The translations under genes were made by a program, and so were the position numbers. Positions 16,559 to 24,540 of a stretch of DNA of 33,950 nucleotides are shown one piece after another (the first letter of the stretch is position 1; each line of letters opens with the position of its first letter). The notes under the pieces are model-generated. The model did no database searches. It had not been told where the DNA came from and saw only the letters and a program-made list of their open reading frames with translations. Source of the DNA: Allomuricauda sp. (GTDB lineage Bacteria > Bacteroidota > Bacteroidia > Flavobacteriales > Flavobacteriaceae); assembly GCF_013911645.1 (NCBI RefSeq), contig NZ_JACESV010000009.1, positions 1 to 33,950 on the forward strand, given 5' to 3'.

Positions 16559-16600
16559 TTGAGCCCTTCGTCTATGCTCAGGATAAACTAAAGTCGAAAA
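16559..16600. repeat. REP-like intergenic repeat, AGCCCTTCG type
   Basis: The stretch with GAGCCCTTCG, GCTCAGGATAAACT and AAGTCGAAAA resembles a repeat common between genes in flavobacteria (AGCCCTTCGACTxxGCTCAGGATAA, recalled from memory). It lies in the gap between the terminator at 16465 and the end of the FKBP gene, next to the second element at 16624. Confidence 0.55.
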
Positions 16601-16623
16601 CAATGATTTAAACCCAAAAATAC

Positions 16624-16653
16624 CACTTCTCGATACGCTTCGCACTCGAAGTG
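16624..16653. repeat. REP-like palindromic repeat, copy 2
   Basis: CACTTCTCGA (16624-16633) and TCGAAGTG (16646-16653) are nearly inverted arms around ACGCTTCGCAC-like sequence. The layout is the same as in the element at 8759-8785. Confidence 0.65.
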
Positions 16654-16693
16654 ACGGCATTTTTCAAGGTCAGAAATAATAATCGAACTCAAG

Positions 16694-17644
16694 TTAGTTG
16701 GAATCTGGATCCAAGTAATCTGGGGTTCCATCTCCATCGGAGTCTGGAAAAGTAATCTCGCCATTTTCAATTATAATTTCATCTCGTGTTAAAACACCGT
16801 CTCCATCATCATCTGCATCTAAATAATTAGGTCTGGGAGGAACATTAAACGGTTCTTCATCAGCATCCGTATTGTCATCCAACAGGTATCTGTTATTGTT
16901 CAAATCCTCTTGTATGGATGGAATACCGTCATTGTCACTATCCGTGTCTTCCACAAACAATCCAAGCTCGACTTTGAAGAGTACAGGTGCATAAGTGCCA
17001 GCAGCACCAACCGATCTATTAAATGCAGCCAAACCTGACGGCATTACAATAATTCCAATACCTCTATCCAAAATTTGGTAGGTGCCATCTCCATTTTCAA
17101 CAACCTGACCAGGTGTTCCCGCCTTCATGTTGGAAATACCATCCCCATATCCTCTAAATTGAGATGGCAATACCTGCCAAGTAAAATCCTGATTTTCATC
17201 AAATAAGGTTCCATTCAAAGCAGAACCTTGATATCTGACCAAAGTCGAATCTGCATAGGTCGGACTTCCTCCCCCACCTTCCAAAACTTCAATATAATAA
17301 TAGGTGTGGGGAATATTTTCTTCTCCAGCACTTAATCCCAAATGGCTGGAAGAAACATTTAACGTTACCGAAACCGCACTTTCCATCATTGGCTCTTTGT
17401 TCACATTTTCACCTGCTATGGTATCAATCACGATTTTATAATCAAATCCTTCCGGAGGATTTTTAAATTCTTCATAATTGTAAAAGTGGGTGTTCAAAAA
17501 CTCCCTAATGGTTTCATCATCTTCAGGCGCTACATCGCTCAATAAGCTTGGGGGCACCTCTACAACACCTCCATCATCATCCTTTTTACAAGATAGTAGT
17601 GTGACCGCAAAACATATCAAAACTAAAATTCCGTACCTCATCAA
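16694..17644 (-). CDS. FKBP-type peptidyl-prolyl isomerase lipoprotein with calcium-type repeats
   Basis: This is a 316-residue predicted lipoprotein: hydrophobic N-terminus, lipobox LLSC with C19, then KKDDDGG. The middle (about residues 125-230) resembles an FKBP domain (LVRYQGSALNGTLFDE, IGIIVMPSGLAAF), so a periplasmic or outer membrane prolyl isomerase is likely, but several active-site residues cannot be checked by eye. The C-terminus carries DxDxDG-type acidic repeats (DTDSDNDGIPSIQEDLNNN, DADDDGDGVLTRDE, DSDGDGTPDYLDPD) that probably bind calcium, as in thrombospondin type 3 repeats. The start may be either of two adjacent ATGs. Divergent from the S4 gene. Confidence 0.85.
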   Translation of the reverse strand: MMRYGILVLICFAVTLLSCKKDDDGGVVEVPPSLLSDVAPEDDETIREFLNTHFYNYEEFKNPPEGFDYKIVIDTIAGENVNKEPMMESAVSVTLNVSSSHLGLSAGEENIPHTYYYIEVLEGGGGSPTYADSTLVRYQGSALNGTLFDENQDFTWQVLPSQFRGYGDGISNMKAGTPGQVVENGDGTYQILDRGIGIIVMPSGLAAFNRSVGAAGTYAPVLFKVELGLFVEDTDSDNDGIPSIQEDLNNNRYLLDDNTDADEEPFNVPPRPNYLDADDDGDGVLTRDEIIIENGEITFPDSDGDGTPDYLDPDSN

Positions 17645-17719
17645 GTCTGTTATTTAGGCGCGCAAGATACAATTTTCCATTATTTTTGCTTTGTCCATTA
17701 ACAAAGATTTGCGAAGACC

Positions 17720-18091
17720 ATGCGAATAGACAAGTACCTTTGGTGCACGAGATACTTTAAAACCAGAAGCATTGCATCCAATGCTGTAAAAAAAGGACAC
17801 GTTAAGGTGAACGGTAGCACCGTTAAACCCTCACGCGATGTTTACCCCATGGACAAGATTGTTGTACGCAAAAACCAGATTGATTACCAGCTTACCGTTT
17901 TAGATGTTCCAGAAAGCCGTGTTGGGGCAAAATTGGTCGATATTTACCGAAAGGATACCACCCCAAAAGAGGCCTTTGAGCACAACGAACTGCTCCAATA
18001 TGCCAAAAAGCATTACCGAAAAAAAGGTTTGGGGCGCCCCACGAAGAAAGATCGTAGGGATTTGGACGATTTTTTGGACGAATCGGAATAA
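17720..18091 (+). CDS. S4-domain RNA-binding protein (HslR/Hsp15-like)
   Basis: This 123-residue protein starts with an S4 RNA-binding domain (MRIDKYLWCTRYFKTRS, then SNAVKKGHVKVNG) and ends in a basic, then acidic tail (KKGLGRPTKKDRRDLDDF). This is the layout of Hsp15 (HslR), which binds stalled 50S subunits still carrying nascent chains. Assignment is by overall similarity. The phosphoribosyltransferase gene begins 35 nt downstream on the same strand. Confidence 0.9.
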   Translation: MRIDKYLWCTRYFKTRSIASNAVKKGHVKVNGSTVKPSRDVYPMDKIVVRKNQIDYQLTVLDVPESRVGAKLVDIYRKDTTPKEAFEHNELLQYAKKHYRKKGLGRPTKKDRRDLDDFLDESE

Positions 18092-18126
18092 ACTGTTTTA
18101 TATCTTTGAATCAACTATCGAGCACT

Positions 18127-18624
18127 ATGATAAACCGCATCCTTACCCACGATCAAATACAACACATCACAAAGCGAATCGCTTACCAAATTTATGAGAC
18201 CAATGTGGACGAAGAAGAAATCGTAGTTGCCGGAATCAATGGTGGAGGAGAAAGTTTTGCCAAAAAAATAATAGCTGTCCTAAAAAAGATTACGGATGCC
18301 AATATTATTTTGTGCAAAGTGGACATGGACAAAAAGAACCCATTGAAAAGTGGGGTCAGCACCTCACTTTCGGAGGAAGAATACAAAAACAAATCCATTG
18401 TTTTGGTGGATGATGTATTGAACTCGGGCACGACCTTGATCTATGGCACCCACCACTTTCTTAAAACACCGATAAAACAACTAAAAACTGCTGTACTTGT
18501 AAACAGGAACCATAAAAAGTACCCGATCAAGGCTGATTTTAAGGGCATATCGTTATCCACATCCCTGAGCGAGCATATTAAAGTGGATTTTGAACCCAAG
18601 AACAATGCGGTTTATTTAGAGTAG
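18127..18624 (+). CDS. phosphoribosyltransferase (PyrR-like)
   Basis: This 165-residue type I phosphoribosyltransferase has the PRPP-binding signature SIVLVDDVLNSGTT in its C-terminal half. The substrate base cannot be fixed; PyrR-like regulator or nucleobase salvage enzyme are both possible. I take the ATG at 18127 (MINRILTHDQIQHIT); an upstream TTG at 18106 would add seven residues that do not look conserved. The last 9 nt overlap the end of the convergent aroK gene. Confidence 0.9.
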   Translation: MINRILTHDQIQHITKRIAYQIYETNVDEEEIVVAGINGGGESFAKKIIAVLKKITDANIILCKVDMDKKNPLKSGVSTSLSEEEYKNKSIVLVDDVLNSGTTLIYGTHHFLKTPIKQLKTAVLVNRNHKKYPIKADFKGISLSTSLSEHIKVDFEPKNNAVYLE

Positions 18625-19128
18625 TTCTTTAATCCTAGCAACAACAGCTTCAGCATCCAGATCATTACAATCCAAAATATGTTTTGCTTGTAGATAATAG
18701 GGCCTGCGTTCAAAAAGATGTTTTCCTATAAATTCAGGTAGTTCCTCGTCGACAATATTTTTCACCAAAGGCCGATCATCTTTTTCCTTTGAAATCCTTT
18801 CCACCAAGTTCGGAATACTCAGGTTTAAATATATGGAATGGTCAGATTGATTCAATATCGTTGCCATATTGGTTCCGTAGCATGGAGTTCCCCCTCCCGT
18901 TGATAGGATAATGGATTTTTCTTTTTCCAAAACCTCGGCTAGCATTTGATGCTCCAACTTCCTAAAAAATATCTCCCCTTTTTCAGAAAATATATTTTTA
19001 ATGGATTTTTTTTGATGTTGCTCGATATAATCGTCCAAATCGACAAACTCGACCCCTAATTGTCTGGCCAACAATCGTCCAACGGTCGACTTTCCACTTG
19101 CCATATATCCCACTAAAACAATTTTCAT
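18616..19128 (-). CDS. aroK: shikimate kinase
   Basis: Shikimate kinase phosphorylates shikimate at the 3-OH in the chorismate pathway to aromatic amino acids. The 170-residue protein has Walker A GYMASGKSTVG near the N-terminus, the shikimate-binding DLDDYIE segment, the STGGGTPCYG motif, and the DDRPLVKN lid region. The length is standard. A -7-like box (TAAATTTG, 19161-19168) lies upstream without a good -33. Convergent with the phosphoribosyltransferase gene, with 9 nt overlap. Confidence 0.96.
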   Translation of the reverse strand: MKIVLVGYMASGKSTVGRLLARQLGVEFVDLDDYIEQHQKKSIKNIFSEKGEIFFRKLEHQMLAEVLEKEKSIILSTGGGTPCYGTNMATILNQSDHSIYLNLSIPNLVERISKEKDDRPLVKNIVDEELPEFIGKHLFERRPYYLQAKHILDCNDLDAEAVVARIKELL

Positions 19129-19181
19129 ATTGAAGAATTTTATCCGATTTCAAAAAAACACAAATTTATCATTAATTCACC

Positions 19182-19211
19182 TTGGAAAATAGATTATTGA
19201 TGTTATATTTG
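19182..19211 (+). promoter_or_regulatory. tRNA-Lys promoter
   Basis: TTG (19182-19184), a 19-nt spacer and TATATTTG (19204-19211) form a perfect Bacteroidota promoter about 35 nt upstream of the tRNA gene. Confidence 0.8.
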
Positions 19212-19246
19212 CACCCGCTTAGCCAAACAGCTAGGCACAACTTGAA

Positions 19247-19319
19247 GACCTGATAGCTCAGTTGGTAGAGCATCTCCCTTTTAAGGAGAGGGTCCTGGGT
19301 TCGAGCCCCAGTCAGGTCA
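19247..19319 (+). tRNA. tRNA-Lys (anticodon UUU)
   Basis: A complete 73-nt cloverleaf is visible. Acceptor arms GACCTGA and TCAGGTC pair, the D stem is GCTC/GAGC, the anticodon stem TCTCC/GGAGA encloses the loop CTTTTAA with anticodon TTT, and the T stem CTGGG/CCCAG encloses TTCGAGC. CCA is not encoded. A broken recombinase gene lies downstream, so the 3' end is a likely integration target. Confidence 0.98.
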
Positions 19320-19342
19320 CTTTTGAGCTTTCAAAAATATTC

Positions 19343-19378
19343 AAAAAGTCTGTAAATCGTTGATTTACAGACTTTTTT
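19343..19378 (+). terminator. Intrinsic terminator after tRNA-Lys
   Basis: AGTCTGTAAATC (19347-19358), a GTT loop and GATTTACAGACT (19362-19373) form a perfect 12-bp stem that extends through flanking A/T and ends in a T-run. Confidence 0.92.
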
Positions 19379-19421
19379 GTTTTTATTGATTTCATTTGAT
19401 ATCAAATTTTACCATTTATCG

Positions 19422-19442
19422 CGGTGCGCAATTCGGTGCGCA
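19422..19442. repeat. Direct repeat CGGTGCGCA downstream of tRNA-Lys
   Basis: CGGTGCGCA occurs at 19422-19430 and again at 19434-19442 with 3 nt between. It lies between the tRNA terminator and the broken recombinase gene, where arm-type recombinase binding sites or the element end would be expected. This role is inferred only from position. Confidence 0.55.
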
Positions 19443-19490
19443 CTTTTTGAATCCGCAAAAATGGCACCTGATCAATGTTAAAAACGCTCC

Positions 19491-19512
19491 GAACATTTTT
19501 ATTCAAATGTTC
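19491..19512. repeat. Inverted repeat upstream of the recombinase pseudogene
   Basis: GAACATTT (19491-19498) and AAATGTTC (19505-19512) are perfect inverted arms with a 6-nt spacer, extended outward by CC and CGG-like bases. It lies 33 nt upstream of the recombinase start and could be an operator or a recombinase binding site. Confidence 0.5.
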
Positions 19513-19545
19513 CGGAACAAAATTGAATCAGTAAATCGATGACAA

Positions 19546-20754
19546 ATGGAAACAAACACTTTCGCTTCAATCTTCTATTTAAGAAGTTCCAGATTGGACA
19601 AAAATGGAAAAGCTGGTATCTATTTTAGGATTACCGTAAACGGTAAAAGGGCAGAAATCAGTATCCAACGAAAAACAAATCCTGAAAAATGGTGTTCGGC
19701 CAAAGGGAGGATAAAGGGCTCCAGCAAGGATGCCAAGGAGTTGAACCACTACATGGACCAGTTGGAATCCAAAGCTTATGAATTCCATTCAAAGTTGGTG
19801 GTCAAAAAAAAGCCTTTCAATGCCGAGACCATCAAAAACAAGCTTCTCGGCAAAGGAACTGCCCACAAAACCCTCCTTGCCATTTATGATGAACAATGCC
19901 CAAATCAAAGAGTTGATCGGATCTGATTATTCCTATGGAGCCTATCGCCGACACGTACGCACAATGAATCATCTTGCAAGCTTTATCCAAAAGGAATATA
20001 AAGTGTCCGACCTATATGTTATGGAGGTAGATTTAAACTTCGTCAATGGATTTCACCATTATTTAAAGACCCAGAAAACCGGCAATCAGAATACGGTTAC
20101 CAAATACGTGGTCAACTTCAAAAAAATCATGAGGATGGCCTTTGCCAATAATTGGGTGAAAAAAGATCCTTTCTATTCTTGGAAGGCCGAATGGAAAAAG
20201 GTGGAAAGAGATGTCTTGACCGAAGCAGAACTTAGGTCCCTGATCGAATTGCAGCTCGAGTCAAAAAGCTTGGAGCAGGTAAGGGATATTTTTGTTTTTT
20301 GTTGTTTTACGGGATTGCCTATGTTGATGTCAAAAAGCTTTCAAACGACCATATAGTCCATGGCATGGAAGGTAAGCGATAGATCAAAATCAAAAGGGCC
20401 AAAACAGATTCATTGAGCAGCGTGCCGTTGCTGCCCATCGCTGAAAAAATATTGCTCAAGTACAAAGACCATTCGCAAAGCTTTCTTACAACAACACTAC
20501 TACCAGTGATCAGTAACCAAAAGACCAATGCCTACCTAAAGGAAATTGCTTCTGCCTGCGATATCAAAAAGAAGCTTACCTTTCATTTGGCACGTCACAC
20601 ATTTGCTACCACCGTGACCCTATCCAATGGCATATCCATTGAATCGGTAAGCAAGATGCTCGGGCATCAATCTTTAAAGACGACCCAAATTTATGCCAAG
20701 GTCATTGACAAGAAATTGTATGATGATATGAGCATACTTAAGGGAAAGTATTAG
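19546..20754 (+). pseudogene. Tyrosine recombinase / integrase pseudogene (Bacteroidota type)
   Basis: Three overlapping frames together give one site-specific recombinase of about 400 residues. The order is an N-terminal arm-binding region (FYLRSSRLDKNGKAGIYFRI), a core-binding SAM-like domain (YRRHVRTMNHLASFIQKEYK) and a catalytic domain with HLARHTFAT, the histidine in MLGHQS and the tyrosine in TTQIYAKV. I see three lesions: a frameshift near 19890-19900 (two bases appear lost), a one-base loss near 20317, and a TAG at 20380-20382 in place of a likely TGG. The protein is therefore not made. It lies 226 nt downstream of tRNA-Lys, in the classic place for an integrated element, and is a remnant of one. 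No matching second attachment site was found by eye. Confidence 0.88.
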
Positions 20755-20812
20755 TTGTGAGATAAAGTTAAGTACGGTGTATTAGGGTTTCTCTGGAAAT
20801 GCTAGACTTAGT

Positions 20813-22627
20813 TTAATTAACAATAACTGGTATCTCAATATATCCATCCCCATACCACTTTATAACCAAAGGCTCCTGCGCATCTTGGATAGTTTCTTTG
20901 CTGACATCCTTGCCCGTTCCATAATTTATTTCCGTAAAAGGCTCTTTGTTTCCGTTGATAACCACCACCAACCGACTGCCCCTGCTTATCTTTTTACTGG
21001 TCATTCGCACAATGCCAAAAGGAAGTTTTGTTTTTTCACCAGGGGTCAACAATTGTCTTTTCTCCAGGCTATTTGCAAAACTTGCCCTGGCCTTATAGGG
21101 TAAGGTCAGGGCAAAAAACTTCCCGTCAGGGGTCTGCTCAAACAAGACGACGGTATAATCAAAATCTTTTTTATTGACCGATACCGAGATTTCACCTCCA
21201 AACGAACCGTTCAATTCAACATCGGATCCAAAAGGTTCTGTGACCAAGGAAAAACCGTTCCCAACCATAAGGCTATCGCTTTTAATGGTTCTCCAACCAC
21301 TTGAATTCCAAGTCAAGTTGCTCCGGTCCGCAAAATCTATGACTTGCTTCAAATACGCATTGGCATCCAAAGATTTGTCGGAGAGTGTGTAATGTTCATC
21401 CTTTCCATTGTTTCCTGTTCCGAACAGGGATGCAAAAGTCACCCCCGAGCGCTCATTGCCCAAATAATACGTCAATGTGTCATTTGCCATGGTCCGTAAA
21501 GAGGATGCATGGCCCCATTTGTTAGCTCCCATAACCTGGAAATTAATTTTGTCCTTTAACAATACTGGCTTCGGCTTTCCCTTTAAGATATAATCAAACC
21601 ACTCAAATATTAACTCAAGGATGTCGATTTGAGCTACAGGGTCAACGTCATACCCAAAAATGTGACTACTGGGTTTTTCTTGGGCCCCAAAATGGGTGTA
21701 AGGTCCTATGACTAGATAATGCTCCGCATTTCTATTGTATTTGGTATGTTCTTTCAAATAATACTGGGTTCCCACCTGCCCACCATCATAGTATCCCGTC
21801 GTGGCCAAAACAGGAATATCAATATGGGCGAACTCTTCGTTGTAAGGCATCATATGTTGCCAATAGCTATCATAAGTTGGGTGCAGCAAACGTTCCCGAA
21901 ATTGAGGATTAGGCAATCCATCCAGACTATCCATGGCACTATACGCCGCCCCAGTTTCATACCATTTCATGTTCAAGTTGTGCCAACGCTGCCCATTGTT
22001 GTACAAAGTGGTGTCCAAATACTTATTGTTCGACACATAATGATGCCAGGGATAATGAAAGTTCCAATGGACGCCATTCTCCATAGGTTCCGCAATACCG
22101 GGCGCTGCGGAGACCGAAGGAACAATGGTTTTTAAGGCAGGATGTACCTTGTTTTTTACAGCCGCCCATTGGGTAAAGCCAACGTAGCTTCCACCATACA
22201 TCCCTACTTTTTTGTTGCTCCATTCCTGTTTGCTAATCCAGTCGATGACCTCATAGGTATCTGTCGTCTCATATTTATAGGGTACTATCGAATCAGGGCT
22301 CAGGCCCTTGCCACGAGTGTATGAAACTACCCCCACATACCCATGGTTTGCAGCCATTTTGGCTCTTTTCAAATCGCTTTTGCGTGCATATATCGTATGG
22401 AACAATACGGCTGGACTTGGTTCCGAAACCTCAGCATTTCGAACTACTATGGCATGAATTTTTGCTCCATCACCGGTTGAAATCAAAATACTGTCCTGAA
22501 CCAGGTATGTTTTGCCATCTTCCGTAATCGCTCTTGGGGTTTGAATAGAGGATTGTTCCCGGCAAGAGACTAAAAAACAGGAGACCACGAGTGCAAGGAT
22601 GATTGTTGTTTTGATTGAATTTTTCAT
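20813..22627 (-). CDS. CocE/NonD (X-Pro dipeptidyl-peptidase) family hydrolase, lipoprotein
   Basis: This is a 604-residue predicted lipoprotein (lipobox LVSC, C22). The alpha/beta hydrolase domain has the nucleophile S147 in GMYGGSYVG, a likely acid in TGYYDGG and a likely histidine in GPYTHFG. The C-terminal jelly-roll domain typical of the CocE/NonD family follows (DVELNGSFGGEISV). Family members cleave ester or amide bonds, including cocaine esterase, glutaryl-7-ACA acylase and X-Pro peptidases, so the substrate is open. It lies 88 nt after the LytTR regulator gene on the same strand, with an 11-bp inverted repeat in the gap, and may be its target. Confidence 0.92.
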   Translation of the reverse strand: MKNSIKTTIILALVVSCFLVSCREQSSIQTPRAITEDGKTYLVQDSILISTGDGAKIHAIVVRNAEVSEPSPAVLFHTIYARKSDLKRAKMAANHGYVGVVSYTRGKGLSPDSIVPYKYETTDTYEVIDWISKQEWSNKKVGMYGGSYVGFTQWAAVKNKVHPALKTIVPSVSAAPGIAEPMENGVHWNFHYPWHHYVSNNKYLDTTLYNNGQRWHNLNMKWYETGAAYSAMDSLDGLPNPQFRERLLHPTYDSYWQHMMPYNEEFAHIDIPVLATTGYYDGGQVGTQYYLKEHTKYNRNAEHYLVIGPYTHFGAQEKPSSHIFGYDVDPVAQIDILELIFEWFDYILKGKPKPVLLKDKINFQVMGANKWGHASSLRTMANDTLTYYLGNERSGVTFASLFGTGNNGKDEHYTLSDKSLDANAYLKQVIDFADRSNLTWNSSGWRTIKSDSLMVGNGFSLVTEPFGSDVELNGSFGGEISVSVNKKDFDYTVVLFEQTPDGKFFALTLPYKARASFANSLEKRQLLTPGEKTKLPFGIVRMTSKKISRGSRLVVVINGNKEPFTEINYGTGKDVSKETIQDAQEPLVIKWYGDGYIEIPVIVN

Positions 22628-22661
22628 TTTGATTGATTTTTAGTTCAGGACATAACCGTCC

Positions 22662-22699
22662 CAAATCAATATGTTTTTGCTATTCGTTATATTGATTTG
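22662..22699. repeat. 11-bp inverted repeat between the regulator and CocE genes
   Basis: CAAATCAATAT (22662-22672) and ATATTGATTTG (22689-22699) are perfect inverted arms around a 16-nt spacer, 35-72 nt upstream of the CocE-type gene. No T-run follows in either direction, so an operator is more likely than a terminator. Confidence 0.6.
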
Positions 22700-22715
22700 A
22701 TTGCTTGTGAAACCG

Positions 22716-23438
22716 CTACAAACTGTTCCGTTTTTTGAAGGTTACCGATTGCCTACTTGATAGATCAACAATTTCCCCAGTGGTCAATACGAGTCGTAGT
22801 TTGTTATTAAAATAGGACTGTATTTCCTTGATGTATTCCGTGTTGATTATCTGACTTCTATTTGCCCGAAAAAATATTTTCGGGTCCAGTCTCTCCTCCA
22901 TCTGGTTCAACGAGCGTTTGATCATGGGCTTTTCAGTGCCAAAGTAAAGTCTGGCATAGTTGTCCATGGACTCAATTAAACTTACTTCTGACAATGCAAT
23001 AAAATAAACCCTTTCGCCATCCTTGATAAAGATTTTTTGATGACTTGCCAAGGGCTCCCTCTGCTCTTCTTCCTGCTTTTTGAACTCCAGCTTTACTTTT
23101 TCGATGGTTTTGGAAAAACGTTCTTCCCGAAGCGGTTTCACCAAATAATCCAGGGCATTTACCTCAAAGGCCTGCACTGCATATTGATCATAGGCGGTGG
23201 TGAATACTACTTCTGGAACAGTCCCCAACTCCTCCAACAAATCAAAACCTGATTTTCCGGGCATATGGATATCCAAAAAAATGATGTCAGGCTGCTCTTT
23301 TTCTATCAATGCTTTGGCGACCTCCACATTGTTCGCTTCTCCTACAATGATAAATTCAGGATAGTTTTCCAGTGCCCGTCTAACTTCTTCCCGAGCCAAG
23401 CGCTCATCATCTATGATTAAAGTTGTATACGTGCTCAT
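22716..23438 (-). CDS. LytTR family response regulator
   Basis: This 240-residue regulator has an N-terminal receiver domain with the acidic pair DDE at residues 10-12, the phosphoacceptor D56 in IIFLDIHMPG, and K in YLVKPL. A C-terminal LytTR DNA-binding domain follows (IFIKDGERVYFIALSEV, FFRANRSQIINTEYI). Such proteins are paired with LytS-type kinases. Its ATG overlaps the stop codon of the kinase gene by one base (TAATG), which shows they are translated together. A likely target is the adjacent CocE-type gene. Confidence 0.96.
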   Translation of the reverse strand: MSTYTTLIIDDERLAREEVRRALENYPEFIIVGEANNVEVAKALIEKEQPDIIFLDIHMPGKSGFDLLEELGTVPEVVFTTAYDQYAVQAFEVNALDYLVKPLREERFSKTIEKVKLEFKKQEEEQREPLASHQKIFIKDGERVYFIALSEVSLIESMDNYARLYFGTEKPMIKRSLNQMEERLDPKIFFRANRSQIINTEYIKEIQSYFNNKLRLVLTTGEIVDLSSRQSVTFKKRNSL

Positions 23439-24499
23439 TAGTTTTCGATTGGAATCATTAATGTGGCAACCACCCTGCTTTCCGAAGGTGTTTCAACCTT
23501 AAACCCAGCCCTGCCCTCATATTGCAGCAAAAGCCGTTCCCTTAGATTTTTAAGCCCTACTCCCGAATCTTCTCCTTTGGAAAAAACCCCTGGGTTTTTC
23601 ACCTGAACTACGACATAATCTTCCTGTTTTTGAACTGAAATATCCACCGTACCTCCTTGTAATTGTTTGTCCACCCCATGCTTTATGGCATTTTCAACCA
23701 AGAGTTGGATACTCAGTGGCGGAACCTTTACATATTCCAAAGCAGGATCAATGTTGAATGTAACGGTTAGGCGTTCCTCAAACCTGAGCTTTTCCAATTC
23801 CACGTAATCTTTAACCAAATTCATTTCTTCGGCTACGGTAATACTCAGATGCTTCTTCTCATAAAGTGATGTACGCAACAAATCGGACAACAAATCGATA
23901 GCCCTTCGTGCCCCTGTGGGATTCTCGAGAACCAATGCCTTTATGGAATTCAGGGAATTGAACAAAAAATGGGGGTTGAGCTGTGCCGATAAATTATCCA
24001 ACTGGCTTTGTTTTGCTATAACGGAAAGCTGGGCATTGACCTTGGTGGTGTTGACTTCCCTAGTATAAAAATGATAGGCGTGATAGGCCAATACCCAAAT
24101 AGCCATATGCCTCAAGCCAGTGATCAAAACCGGGTTCCAAACCAATACATTCTCCGTAAAGGTATTGCTATCATTGACCCAATACATATAGGCTGATGTT
24201 TTAAGATTCATAATCTGCATGAACAAAACGGACAAAACCAAAATGGATGGTATGATTCTTACTACCAATGGGTTAATGCCCAATTGATTCCATTTAAGTC
24301 GTAACGCAATAGCCCTGTATGCGTGTGTAAGCCCAATACAAATGGATACGTCAAGCACGTAGTTGATCAAGGCTTGGGGAACCGAAAATTGATCCCTGTC
24401 CAATGCAATATAGAACCACAACAAGGAAACAACGCCCCAGCCAATAAGTTGGCATTTCCAATAAAGGGAGAGTCCAGTATTTCTGTTTGAAGTGTCCAC
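23438..24499 (-). CDS. LytS-type sensor histidine kinase
   Basis: This 353-residue membrane kinase has about four hydrophobic segments in the first 145 residues and a short linker. The histidine kinase motif is of the PF06580 type (AQLNPHFLFNSLNSI, H177), followed by an ATPase domain with the N-box VENAIKHGV and a GVGLKNLRERL glycine-rich region. No separate extracellular sensor domain is visible, so the membrane part is the likely sensor. It is followed without a gap by its response regulator. Confidence 0.95.
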   Translation of the reverse strand: MDTSNRNTGLSLYWKCQLIGWGVVSLLWFYIALDRDQFSVPQALINYVLDVSICIGLTHAYRAIALRLKWNQLGINPLVVRIIPSILVLSVLFMQIMNLKTSAYMYWVNDSNTFTENVLVWNPVLITGLRHMAIWVLAYHAYHFYTREVNTTKVNAQLSVIAKQSQLDNLSAQLNPHFLFNSLNSIKALVLENPTGARRAIDLLSDLLRTSLYEKKHLSITVAEEMNLVKDYVELEKLRFEERLTVTFNIDPALEYVKVPPLSIQLLVENAIKHGVDKQLQGGTVDISVQKQEDYVVVQVKNPGVFSKGEDSGVGLKNLRERLLLQYEGRAGFKVETPSESRVVATLMIPIEN

Positions 24500-24540
24500 T
24501 GCTTTATTTGATCGCTGTCGATTGTATATTATGAGGATTC

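Noticed and set aside
22662..22699. Terminator after the response regulator gene
   Set aside because: The stem is AT-rich with a 16-nt loop and no T-run follows; an operator is more likely.
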